Part shown: positions 25,004-32,498 of the stretch, piece after piece
Layout: each line of letters opens with the position of its first letter
Position numbering within the stretch: the stretch's first letter is position 1
Origin: a virus
Direction: 5' to 3' (one strand)
IMG/VR virus record: IMGVR_UViG_3300042319_002138
Span: 1-64,000 of that record
Length of the DNA: 64,000 bases
Translations under genes and position numbers: made by a program
The notes under the pieces: model-generated
What the model saw: the letters and a program-made list of their open reading frames with translations, nothing else
What the model was told of the DNA's origin: nothing
The model's database searches: none

Positions 25004-25527
25004 TGAATATTCGTAAAATTATAAAAGAAGAATTACTTAAGGAAGTTGGTGGGTATGATGATAAAAATATCATGTCTATTCATGCCGGAGTTTCTATGAC
25101 TACTTTAGCTAACGTATATAATGACTTAACACTCGTTATCGAAGGTTTAGCTAATGCTGTGGTGGATGGACATTCAAAGAATGATTTTATAAGTTATTTA
25201 AGTGAAACTTCTGAAGTTATTGGTTCTCTTATCAAAGAGGTTGAAACCGTTATAAACGAATTTACTGAAGACGATTTAATTAGAGATGCTAGAAGCATGA
25301 TTAAAAAACTAAACACTTTCAAGAGAAGAGTAGATGTTCTTTCTAATTTTTCAGACGCTATGGGTAATGATGAAGTTTTCACCGAAAAAATAAAACAATT
25401 ATTAATTGATTTATTACCTTCTTTACATAAGTTTGGTGAACAATTACAAATTACTGGTCATGAGTTTAAACATAGATTGGCTGGTCATGGTAGAAGTTCT
25501 TTTGGTTCAGGATTTAGTGATAATTAA
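25003..25527 (+). CDS. Helical protein with capsid-targeting-like leader
   Basis: 174 residues beginning MNIRKIIKEELLKEV: IKE at 7-9, the same leader type as the genes at 30342 and 30691. The body is a bundle of amphipathic helices (VYNDLTLVIEGLANAVVDGH, SMIKKLNTFKRRVDVLSNF, IKQLLIDLLPSLHKFGEQL) ending in a Gly/Ser-rich tail. It overlaps the preceding gene by one base. Internal head/core protein is inferred from leader and position. Confidence 0.6.
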   Translation: MNIRKIIKEELLKEVGGYDDKNIMSIHAGVSMTTLANVYNDLTLVIEGLANAVVDGHSKNDFISYLSETSEVIGSLIKEVETVINEFTEDDLIRDARSMIKKLNTFKRRVDVLSNFSDAMGNDEVFTEKIKQLLIDLLPSLHKFGEQLQITGHEFKHRLAGHGRSSFGSGFSDN

Positions 25528-25598
25528 TACTTCACTATTTAATTTATTATCCTTATCATTAATACGTAAATAAATTATTAATTTAAAAAGTATTAAAA

Positions 25599-25832
25599 AT
25601 GGGAGACCAAGTAACAAATTTTTTCCTTATCAAGGTTGAATTCGAAGATGTAAACGAAGAAACAGGAAAAATAAAAAAAATCAAAACACAGTATCTTGTT
25701 GATGCAATGACTTGTACTGAAGCTGAAGCAAGAACTCACAAGTACCTAGATGGTACGGTATTAGACTACGAGATTGTATCGGCTGTTAAATCATCAATTG
25801 AGGATGTAATTCGGGTAGAAGTTACAGCTTAA
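25599..25832 (+). CDS. DUF4494-like small protein
   Basis: 77 residues with the layout I associate with DUF4494: FFLIKVEFEDVNEETGKIKK, then TQYLVDAMTCTEAEARTHKY and a C-terminal EDVIRVEV. That family is known chiefly from Bacteroidota genomes and their phages; its function is unknown. It lies between head genes with a 71-base spacer upstream and is followed by a terminator. The presence of this family supports a Bacteroidota host. Confidence 0.7.
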   Translation: MGDQVTNFFLIKVEFEDVNEETGKIKKIKTQYLVDAMTCTEAEARTHKYLDGTVLDYEIVSAVKSSIEDVIRVEVTA

Positions 25833-25838
25833 TTAAAT

Positions 25839-25866
25839 AAAGACTCAGAAATGGGTCTTTTTTTTG
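25839..25866. terminator. Intrinsic terminator between convergent genes
   Basis: AAAGACTC / GGGTCTTT arms (one G-T pair), 6-base loop, followed by a T-run on the plus strand; the minus strand also has a T-rich tail. Confidence 0.75.
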
Positions 25867-25876
25867 TACCTAGTAT

Positions 25877-26305
25877 TTAATCTTGGTATTCTTTAGGTAA
25901 TCCCATTCTATCAGCTAATTTTTTAAATAAACCCGAATGTTCATCACTTTGTGGTAAATCTTCCCCAACGGACGCATGTATTAATTCATGTACTATAATC
26001 CATTTTAGATATTCCTTATCTTTTAAAGCCTTTTCTTTAATACCCATCTCTGCGTTTTCACCATTTTTAGGATGATTAAAACCAGCTATTTTCCCTTTTT
26101 TAATAGAGTTATCTATATTAATCTCTATGTTAGGTAGGGTTAATTCTTTGCCTGTTATCTCCCGATAAACATTTTTTAATTTTTTTTCTATAGAAGATTT
26201 TAAGAATTTGATTTCTTCTAAATCCCCATTTTTTTCTGTTAAATGAGGTTTTTCAATTCTTTCACTTAGAATTTGATTTACAATGTCGGACATAAGATAC
26301 TTCAT
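25877..26305 (-). CDS. SprT-like zinc metallopeptidase with targeting-like leader
   Basis: 142 residues. The C-terminal half has WIIVHELIHASVGEDLPQSD (HELIH at 106-110) and a third zinc ligand His123 in EHSGLFKKLADRMGLP, the arrangement of SprT-like zincin proteases. The N-terminus MKYLMSDIVNQILSER carries an LSE site (12-14), resembling the capsid-targeting-like leaders. If packaged and ejected with DNA, it could act early in the host cell, but that is inference. It is the only minus gene inside the head cluster and has its own promoter-like octamer. Confidence 0.75.
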   Translation of the reverse strand: MKYLMSDIVNQILSERIEKPHLTEKNGDLEEIKFLKSSIEKKLKNVYREITGKELTLPNIEINIDNSIKKGKIAGFNHPKNGENAEMGIKEKALKDKEYLKWIIVHELIHASVGEDLPQSDEHSGLFKKLADRMGLPKEYQD

Positions 26306-26311
26306 ACAATA

Positions 26312-26319
26312 ATAAATAT
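26312..26319 (-). promoter_or_regulatory. Candidate late promoter octamer
   Basis: GATATTTATTATT on the minus strand, 6 bases before the ATG at 26305 of the metallopeptidase gene. Confidence 0.5.
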
Positions 26320-26373
26320 CAATTGTTTTTAAATAATCTTTTTAAAAAAATCAATCTTTTCCACATTTAATAC

Positions 26374-26381
26374 ATATTTAT
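26374..26381 (+). promoter_or_regulatory. Candidate late promoter octamer for scaffold/capsid unit
   Basis: CATATTTATTTGAG, 62 bases before the ATG at 26444: the longest leader among the copies, containing a hairpin followed by a T-run. Confidence 0.5.
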
Positions 26382-26390
26382 TTGAGAAAC

Positions 26391-26414
26391 TAGCGTTTTA
26401 AAGCGCTATTTTTT
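26391..26414 (+). promoter_or_regulatory. Terminator-like hairpin in leader of scaffold gene
   Basis: TAGCG - 8 bases - CGCTA followed by TTTTTT, lying between the promoter motif and the scaffold ATG. It could attenuate transcription or stabilise the mRNA 5' end. Confidence 0.45.
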
Positions 26415-26443
26415 CATAATAACAGTTTAAAAAAACAAAAAAA

Positions 26444-27721
26444 ATGGCTGAAACAAGAAAGTCTATCATCGATGAAGCTTTTATGGAAGCGGAGCACATA
26501 GACAATGCTTTCAAAGCCAACGCGAAAGAAATACTAGCTCATACAATGAGTCTAGAAATTGAGGAAATGGTAAAAGAATCTCTAGGAGATTGGAGTGGCT
26601 TAACAGAAGACGAAGATGAAGAGAATGTGGATTTAGAGTTAGACAATGACTCTGATGTAGCCGGCTTAGGTGCTGGTAACGATGAAGAATTCGACTTTGA
26701 CAGTTTAGATTTAGATGACGAGGACGATGATGACGACCTTGATGGTTTAGATTTAGATGACGAGGACGATGATGATGTAGATGTTGTAGACCTTACGGGT
26801 GAGGAAGATATCGAGAAAGTAGTTAATGTGTTCAAAAAAATGAGCCCAGAAGATGAAATCGAGGTTGTTCAAGACGGAGGTAACATTGAAATCAAAGATA
26901 ACGCAACTGGTGCTGAGTACAGAATAGAACTTGGTGGTTCTGACGACACTGAAATGTTTGATGATGAAGAAGACATGTTTGATGATGAAGAAGATATGTT
27001 TGATGATGAAGAAAACGAAGATGATGAAGCCTTTAATAGAATGGGTGAAGAAGTTATCTACGAAATTCATTTATCTGAAGATGAAGAAGGTGATGATGAT
27101 GAATACATGTCTGATAAATACATGTCTGATAAATCTAAGGATGAAGATGGTGAAATGGAAGAAGGTAGAATGCCTCGTACATTATCTAAAGCTGGAAAAG
27201 TTGGGAATCGTAAATCATCTGACATGAACTCAAACCGTGAAAAATTAGGTATGAGAGAATCAACAACACCAAGAGTTACACAGTTAATGACTGAAAACAA
27301 AGTTCTAAAAAACAAAGTTAGTTCTATCAATTCTGAAAATAAGAGTTTAACAGAAGACTATAACAAAATGGTCGACGCTCTTAAAGAGTTCAGAAATAAA
27401 TTAAATGAGGTAGCTATCTTTAATAGCAACCTTACATACACAGTAAGATTGTTTACTGAACACTCAACTACTAAAGACGAGAAGGTGGATATCATCAAAA
27501 GATTTGATGAGGCAAAAACTCTTAAAGAATCTAAAAATATCTACAAAAATTTAGTTAAAGAAATTTCTAAAACTAAAGCTCCAATCAAAGAATCTATTGA
27601 AAATAAATTCAATGATACTAAAAGTAGTGGTTCATCAACACAAATTACTGAATCAAAAGTTTATGTAGACCCCCAACTAGAAAATATGAAAAGATTGTGG
27701 GAATACGAATATAAACACTAA
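26444..27721 (+). CDS. Prohead scaffold/core protein (gp22 position)
   Basis: 425 residues between the protease and capsid genes, the gp22 position. The N-terminus is helical (MAETRKSIIDEAFMEAEHID). Residues about 50-215 are extremely acidic with DDEDDDDDLDGLDLDDE and three DMFDDEE repeats. The C-terminal 150 residues form a coiled coil (VTQLMTENKVLKNKVSSINS) and end LWEYEYKH. Acidic, helical, protease-sensitive proteins with this neighbourhood build the T4 core; several (L/I)-x-E sites are available. A 30-base A-rich gap leads to the capsid gene, so both are probably made from one message. Assignment rests on position and composition. Confidence 0.75.
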   Translation: MAETRKSIIDEAFMEAEHIDNAFKANAKEILAHTMSLEIEEMVKESLGDWSGLTEDEDEENVDLELDNDSDVAGLGAGNDEEFDFDSLDLDDEDDDDDLDGLDLDDEDDDDVDVVDLTGEEDIEKVVNVFKKMSPEDEIEVVQDGGNIEIKDNATGAEYRIELGGSDDTEMFDDEEDMFDDEEDMFDDEENEDDEAFNRMGEEVIYEIHLSEDEEGDDDEYMSDKYMSDKSKDEDGEMEEGRMPRTLSKAGKVGNRKSSDMNSNREKLGMRESTTPRVTQLMTENKVLKNKVSSINSENKSLTEDYNKMVDALKEFRNKLNEVAIFNSNLTYTVRLFTEHSTTKDEKVDIIKRFDEAKTLKESKNIYKNLVKEISKTKAPIKESIENKFNDTKSSGSSTQITESKVYVDPQLENMKRLWEYEYKH

Positions 27722-27751
27722 AATAATAATAAAATAAAAAACAAAAAAAAA

Positions 27752-29551
27752 ATGGGATATTTATTAAAATCTGGAGAGGTTGGTAATATCGGATTAAAGC
27801 ACCAAAAAGCTATCCGTGAGGCAACTGTAAACAAATGGAATGACCTTGGGTTCTTAGAAGGACTTACAGGACATGTACGTGAGAATATGGCTTTGTTGTA
27901 TGAAAACCAAGCATCTGTTCTTATCAATGAGACTGACACATCGGGTGGTGCATCTACTGGTTCTTTTGAAACTGTAGTTTTCCCTATCGTAAGACGTGTA
28001 TTCTCTAAATTATTAGCTAACGACATCGTGTCTGTACAAGCGTTGAACTTACCTATCGGTAAATTGTTCTACTTTGTACCTAAGATTTCTGAAAGAATCG
28101 AAGCTACTGAAGGTGAAAGCACAGTTTATAAGCACGGTGAACCAATCGTTACACCTTGTCTTTCTGTAGATAACGCAACTTGTCCTGAGACTACATATGT
28201 AGAATGTGCTAAAAATCTTTACGATAGATTTTACAATGATGGTTTATATGACCAATCAAAAGGTAAAATCACTTTAGTTGTTACTAACGGTGTACCAGTT
28301 ATTTGGACATCTTGTACAACAGGTAACGAATTTACAGATGGTGTATCAGCTTTTGCTGGTGACGGTTCTGTTAGAACTCAAATCCTTGAATTAACAGGAT
28401 TTAACAATAATGGTCAAGGTAGACTTTTAGGTCCTGATGGAAATGAAATGGATACTGAGGCTTTCTTAGCTTCTTTAGCTGTTACTGTCGGTGGTGGTAG
28501 TCTTAAAGATAAAGATGGTGAAGTTATTTACGCTCCAGGTGATGAAGTTCCTGTAAGAGTTGTAACACAAAGATATGGTAAAGGTATTGTTAATTATGGT
28601 GATATTTGTACTGGTGAAGGTATTATGTATCTTGAAGTAGATTTAACTCACCCTAAGTGTATTACTTGTTCATCAGGTACATTTGATGGTTATATCGGAG
28701 CTCAATCTGGTAATACATCTATCGTACCTGGAGTTGGTGTATCTACATTAGGTGGTGTTAGTTTTGTTATCACTTATAGACAATACGCTGACTTAGAAAT
28801 GGAATCTCAAATGGGTGAAGTTTCTTTCGAATTAGATTCTGTAACGGTATCTGTAACTGAAAGAAAACTAAGAGCTACTTGGACTCCTGAATTAGCACAA
28901 GATGTTAGTGCATTCCACAACATCGACGCTGAAGCTGAATTGACAGCATTACTTTCTGAGCAAGTTGCGGCAGAAATTGACCGTGAAATCTTACGTGACT
29001 TACGTACAGGTGCAGCATGGCAATTACGTTGGGATTACAACGGATGGAAGAGACTACCTAACAACAACGGTTACACTCAAAAAGACTGGAACCAAACGTT
29101 AGTAACAGCTATCAACCAAATCTCAGCACAAATTCACAAAGCTACATTGAGAGGTGGAGCTAACTTCGTAGTTGTATCTTCTGAAGTATCTGCTGTTTTT
29201 GATGATTTAGAATACTTCCACGTATCTAACGCTTCTCCTGAGCAAGACCAATATAACATGGGTATCGAAAGAGTAGGTTCACTTTCAGGAAGATATACTA
29301 TCTACCGTGACCCTTACGCACCAGCATACTCTGTATTGATTGGACACAAAGGAAAATCATTGTTAGACACAGGTTACATCTACGCACCGTATGTACCTCT
29401 ACAATTAACACCTACAATGTACAATCCGTTTAACTTTGTACCTGTTAAAGGTATCATGACTCGTTACGCCAAAAAAATGGTGAACAACAGGTTTTACGGC
29501 CATATCCGTGTAGACGGTTTACGTACATTTGACGTAAGAGAATTAAGATAA
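27752..29551 (+). CDS. Major capsid protein (gp23-type)
   Basis: 599 residues; T4 gp23 is 521. The N-terminal 60 residues form a helical delta-like region ending ENMALLYENQASVLINE. An (L/I)-x-E site at residues 58-60 corresponds to the gp21 cut in T4 gp23 (after residue 65), leaving a mature N-terminus TDTSGGAS. FPIVRRVFSKLLANDIVSVQ directly follows, as in gp23. The C-terminal half contains the conserved WNQTLVTAINQISAQIHKAT and VVVSSEVSAVFDDLEYF. A central insert (about 130-340) is beta-rich with Cys residues. The strongest terminator of the window follows, as expected for the most abundant virion protein. Confidence 0.95.
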   Translation: MGYLLKSGEVGNIGLKHQKAIREATVNKWNDLGFLEGLTGHVRENMALLYENQASVLINETDTSGGASTGSFETVVFPIVRRVFSKLLANDIVSVQALNLPIGKLFYFVPKISERIEATEGESTVYKHGEPIVTPCLSVDNATCPETTYVECAKNLYDRFYNDGLYDQSKGKITLVVTNGVPVIWTSCTTGNEFTDGVSAFAGDGSVRTQILELTGFNNNGQGRLLGPDGNEMDTEAFLASLAVTVGGGSLKDKDGEVIYAPGDEVPVRVVTQRYGKGIVNYGDICTGEGIMYLEVDLTHPKCITCSSGTFDGYIGAQSGNTSIVPGVGVSTLGGVSFVITYRQYADLEMESQMGEVSFELDSVTVSVTERKLRATWTPELAQDVSAFHNIDAEAELTALLSEQVAAEIDREILRDLRTGAAWQLRWDYNGWKRLPNNNGYTQKDWNQTLVTAINQISAQIHKATLRGGANFVVVSSEVSAVFDDLEYFHVSNASPEQDQYNMGIERVGSLSGRYTIYRDPYAPAYSVLIGHKGKSLLDTGYIYAPYVPLQLTPTMYNPFNFVPVKGIMTRYAKKMVNNRFYGHIRVDGLRTFDVRELR

Positions 29552-29574
29552 TAAATTCTTAAAACTATAATACT

Positions 29575-29603
29575 AAGAGGGACTTCGGTCCCTCTTTTTT
29601 TTT
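29575..29603 (+). terminator. Strong intrinsic terminator after capsid gene
   Basis: AAGAGGGAC - TTCG - GTCCCTCTT, a nine-pair stem with a UUCG tetraloop and a long T-run. Confidence 0.93.
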
Positions 29604-29633
29604 GTATTATTTACAATAATATATTTTATGGGT

Positions 29634-29641
29634 ATATTTAT
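29634..29641 (+). promoter_or_regulatory. Candidate late promoter octamer
   Basis: TATATTTATATT, 5 bases before the ATG at 29647 of the HNH gene. Confidence 0.45.
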
Positions 29642-29646
29642 ATTAT

Positions 29647-30345
29647 ATGGGAAAAAAGAAAATTGAAATACCTGAAGATGTTTTATCAGAAATGATAAGA
29701 TTATATAATGAAGACTATATTGGTACACCTTCATTATCTGATAGATTTGGTTATCATAAATCTATTATTTTAAGAAGTTTTAAAGATAAAGGTGTACAAC
29801 TAGGTCCATCTGGCCGTAAATGGACTGGTGGTAAAGAAGAGGCAGCTAAAAAATATCACTCTAAACCTGAAGTTAAAAAAAGAAAAAGTGATAACCACAA
29901 AATATGGTCAGAAAAAAACCGTGAACATCTACGAGAATACCACACCAAATGGAGAGAAGAAAATCGTGAAGACTTAAATGAGTACAAACGTATCTACGAA
30001 AAAACAAAAAAAGATTCCGACCCATCATATCGATTGGCATGTTATACAAGAACAGCTGTTTACACTTGTTTAAAAGAAAGAGATGTAACAAAATATAAAA
30101 GTACTTTTGATTTATTACCTTATTCTTTGGAGGAATTAATCACCCATTTGGAATCCCAATTTAAAGAAGATATGACATGGGATAACTATGGTGAGTGGCA
30201 TGTTGACCATATTAAACCTATGACTTCATTTAATATCCAATCACCTGAAGATAAATCTTTTCAAGAGTGTTGGTCGTTAAATAATTTACAACCTCTATGG
30301 GGTGTGGAAAATCTTTCCAAAGGTTCAAGATATTTATTAATATGA
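29647..30345 (+). CDS. HNH endonuclease (homing-type)
   Basis: 232 residues. The N-terminal third resembles a helix-turn-helix (YNEDYIGTPSLSDRFGYHKS), the middle is a basic helical linker (KNREHLREYHTKWREENRED), and the C-terminal part is an HNH module: GEWHVDHIKPMTSF (His185, Asp187, His188), then WSLNNLQPLWGVEN (Asn212/213). This layout fits phage free-standing homing endonucleases that invade conserved genes. It lies directly downstream of the capsid gene. Its stop overlaps the next gene's ATG by 4 bases. Confidence 0.8.
   Translation: MGKKKIEIPEDVLSEMIRLYNEDYIGTPSLSDRFGYHKSIILRSFKDKGVQLGPSGRKWTGGKEEAAKKYHSKPEVKKRKSDNHKIWSEKNREHLREYHTKWREENREDLNEYKRIYEKTKKDSDPSYRLACYTRTAVYTCLKERDVTKYKSTFDLLPYSLEELITHLESQFKEDMTWDNYGEWHVDHIKPMTSFNIQSPEDKSFQECWSLNNLQPLWGVENLSKGSRYLLI
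30330..30337 (+). promoter_or_regulatory. Candidate late promoter octamer
   Basis: GATATTTATTAATATG inside the 3' end of the HNH gene, 4 bases before the ATG at 30342. Confidence 0.45.
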
Positions 30346-30689
30346 ATCTACGTAAGATTATAAAAGAAGAGATTAATGATTTTGATTGGATTCCCAAAAA
30401 AAGTATTATAACCAATGAGTTTGATTTTGATGGGGAGTTAAATACTGACGAGGCTAATCAAAATTTTAAGAATGAAGTTAATGGGTATTATGCTATTTCA
30501 ACACCAAAGGGTAAGGAATCTCCTGAAACAATAATAGCTTATGGACCTGTATTCTATATAAAACAAGTTTTAAGATATATTGATAGTTTAAACGACCCTT
30601 ATTGGGGTGGCATGGATTTATATCTTGGGGTTGTTAAATACTCTAGGAAAGATAAAGATAACGTATTATCTTTAATAAAATATTATTAA
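30342..30689 (+). CDS. Small protein with KIIKEE...FDW leader
   Basis: 115 residues from the ATG at 30342 (a longer frame runs back into the HNH gene). It starts MNLRKIIKEEINDFDWI, with IKE at 7-9 and an FDW motif almost identical to the next gene and to the minus-strand gene at 9776. The rest is a compact alpha/beta domain (YYAISTPKGKES, ETIIAYGPVFYIKQVLRYI). Function unknown; inferred packaged cargo. Confidence 0.6.
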   Translation: MNLRKIIKEEINDFDWIPKKSIITNEFDFDGELNTDEANQNFKNEVNGYYAISTPKGKESPETIIAYGPVFYIKQVLRYIDSLNDPYWGGMDLYLGVVKYSRKDKDNVLSLIKYY

Positions 30690-30690
30690 T

Positions 30691-31335
30691 ATGAATCTTA
30701 AAAAAATCATAAAAGAAGAGGTTGACGAATTTGATTGGGCTCGTGAAATAGAACCAAAATGGGAACCCCAAGTCGGTGATAAATTTATTTGTAAACATGG
30801 TTTTAATAGGAATAGTATGTCAGATTATTATGGGGGTGCCGCATATGTGGAAGGAAAAGTCTATACTATATATAGAATTACACCCGACATTCATAATGAT
30901 GATAATGTCATATTATGGGGTAAAGAAGATGAAGATAACAACGGTGTTTATAAAAGAGCCACTGAACTTTATTTTGAATCTCTAAGTGAATCTAAAGAAG
31001 ATGATTTTGAATGGGCTAGAGGTGAGGTTATTTTTACAATTAATGATATTATTGGTAAAAAATGTACTTATAGAGAAAATAATTTAGTAGACCTAGAACA
31101 AGAGTATGAAATCTCCCAACTTAAAAGAGGTGACGTTGATTTGGGTCCCATTAGATATAATGATAAGTATTCTTATTGGGTGGTGACTAGATTAGAAGGT
31201 GATGATGCTTTTATTAATTTAGCTGATGGTACTGAATTAGATTATAAAATAGAAGAAATAGAACAATACGTTAATTTAGGTGTATGGGTTTTATTTGATG
31301 ATAATGGTAATATTTTAAACGATTTTTATAAATAA
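30691..31335 (+). CDS. Two-domain protein with duplicated F(D/E)W leader motif
   Basis: 214 residues starting MNLKKIIKEEVDEFDWAREI, IKE at 7-9. The motif recurs internally as SLSESKEDDFEWARGEV near residue 105, again behind an LSE site, so the protein looks like two leader-plus-domain units fused. The first domain resembles a small beta barrel (VGDKFICKHGF...VEGKVYTIYRI...NVILWGKE); the second is similar in style (VIFTINDIIGKKCTY, YWVVTRLEGDDAFINL). If the prohead protease cuts both sites, two mature domains would be released. One base separates it from the preceding gene. Confidence 0.6.
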   Translation: MNLKKIIKEEVDEFDWAREIEPKWEPQVGDKFICKHGFNRNSMSDYYGGAAYVEGKVYTIYRITPDIHNDDNVILWGKEDEDNNGVYKRATELYFESLSESKEDDFEWARGEVIFTINDIIGKKCTYRENNLVDLEQEYEISQLKRGDVDLGPIRYNDKYSYWVVTRLEGDDAFINLADGTELDYKIEEIEQYVNLGVWVLFDDNGNILNDFYK

Positions 31336-31337
31336 TA

Positions 31338-31368
31338 CAAAAAAGGGAACTTCTCAGTCCCCCTTATT
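31338..31368 (+). terminator. Degenerate hairpin terminator
   Basis: AAGGGAAC / GTCCCCCTT, an imperfect version of the terminator at 33371-33397, in the same relation to the duplicated fragment that follows it. Confidence 0.45.
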
Positions 31369-31380
31369 TTGTGATAGATA

Positions 31381-31512
31381 GGTATTATTCTTTAATACCT
31401 TTTTTGGTTGCCGCCTCTTTGTTTGTAGGGCCGTTCTCCAATTTGTCATTGATAATGGTCATAATCTCACTTCCAACCAAACTATAAACTTTATTTACGT
31501 TTTTCTTAGGGA
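31381..31512 (-). pseudogene. Truncated duplicate of the 3' end of the gene at 33402-34142
   Basis: Bases 31381-31492 align without gaps to 33398-33509, with 105 of 112 identical by my count. On the minus strand it reads KVYSLVGSEIMTIINDKLEN and on to a stop at 31385, matching the C-terminus of the downstream gene. The frame runs upstream to about 31512 without a start codon. It is a remnant of a tandem or recombination-derived copy, not a working gene. Confidence 0.8.
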
Positions 31513-31518
31513 CAACAC

Positions 31519-31526
31519 ATATTTAT
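31519..31526 (+). promoter_or_regulatory. Candidate late promoter octamer
   Basis: CATATTTATATATAAATA, 31 bases before the ATG at 31558; it also contains a TATAAATA-like sequence. Confidence 0.55.
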
Positions 31527-31557
31527 ATATAAATAATATTTTTTAAAAAATAAAAAA

Positions 31558-31974
31558 ATGGCAGAAGAAATGCAAGAAATACAAGATGTATGTTTATGTT
31601 TTGAGGGAGATAAAGCACAAACACGAGTTGGTGGTGAATGGTTTGTTACGGCAGCGGATGTTAGTTTTTCTGGTTCCGTTCAGAGTGGTAAAATTCAATT
31701 TACTGGTGAACAATCAATGTCTGTAAAGGACAAGCCTGAATTTAATTTGGCTGTTAAACCTGGTGGGTACGAAAATGAGCTTATTAAATACCCTGGTAGT
31801 GTTTTAGACACACCAGATAAATTACCTTTACCTGTTGAAATTAGACAGTTAACACCACAACAAAAAGTAGATGTTATTAAACGAAATGCTAGAAGAATAA
31901 AAGATAATTTCCAACGAACTTTACAAAACCGTTTTGGTAGCCAAACATCAGTAATTAATAACACAAATACTTAA
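31558..31974 (+). CDS. Small structural protein, paralogue of next gene
   Basis: 138 residues. The N-terminal two-thirds is beta-rich (GGEWFVTAADVSFSGSVQSG). The C-terminal 35 residues, LTPQQKVDVIKRNARRIKDN, continuing to a terminal RFGSQTS, match the end of the next gene's product (YTPEEKVDLIIKNAKALKEK ... RFKPSLG), so the two share a helical tail. They are two bases apart. Probably a virion accessory protein expressed late; family unknown. Confidence 0.6.
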   Translation: MAEEMQEIQDVCLCFEGDKAQTRVGGEWFVTAADVSFSGSVQSGKIQFTGEQSMSVKDKPEFNLAVKPGGYENELIKYPGSVLDTPDKLPLPVEIRQLTPQQKVDVIKRNARRIKDNFQRTLQNRFGSQTSVINNTNT

Positions 31975-31976
31975 TT

Positions 31977-32453
31977 ATGGCAGTAGAAACAATAAAAGAA
32001 AAGATAAAAATAGGTCAATTATTAGATAAAAATAATAAACCTATTGAAATAAGTTCAAATTTTGAGAATGTAGTTTTAACCTTTAATGGGGTTAAAGTAA
32101 TCAAAGAAAAAACTACTTACAGTGAGATTGTAAAAGCGACCACAGATAAAGATGGTTTTATATACCTTAATAACGAAGATGAAATTAAAAAAGTTAGTGA
32201 GGTGTTAAAAAAAGAAACAGTAACTTTTAATACATCAAGTATTTTTGGTTATGAGGATAGTATAAATATAGTGACTAAAGAAAATTTTGATTCAAAAAAT
32301 TTAAAAATTGTTTTAACAATTAAATCTTATACACCCGAAGAAAAGGTTGATTTAATAATTAAAAACGCTAAAGCACTAAAAGAAAAAGTAGTAAAAGCTT
32401 TAGAGACACGTTTTAAACCGTCATTAGGGGAAGCAACACAAGCAACTCAATAA
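31977..32453 (+). CDS. Small structural protein, paralogue of previous gene
   Basis: 158 residues beginning MAVETIKEKIKIGQLLDKNN. A beta-rich middle (NVVLTFNGVKVIKEKTTYSE) is followed by the shared helical tail YTPEEKVDLIIKNAKALKEK. Only the tail clearly resembles the previous protein. Co-transcribed with its neighbours behind one promoter-like octamer. Confidence 0.6.
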   Translation: MAVETIKEKIKIGQLLDKNNKPIEISSNFENVVLTFNGVKVIKEKTTYSEIVKATTDKDGFIYLNNEDEIKKVSEVLKKETVTFNTSSIFGYEDSINIVTKENFDSKNLKIVLTIKSYTPEEKVDLIIKNAKALKEKVVKALETRFKPSLGEATQATQ

Positions 32454-32498
32454 TTTTTAAAAACAATAAAAAATAATAATTTAATAAAATAAAAAAAA

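Noticed and set aside
26539-26835. Antisense Ser-rich frame opposite the scaffold gene
   Set aside because: Reverse-complement shadow of the Asp/Glu-rich coding repeats.
27757-27764. ATATTTAT inside codons 2-5 of the capsid gene
   Set aside because: It lies downstream of a well-supported start codon; the scaffold-capsid promoter is more likely the copy at 26374.
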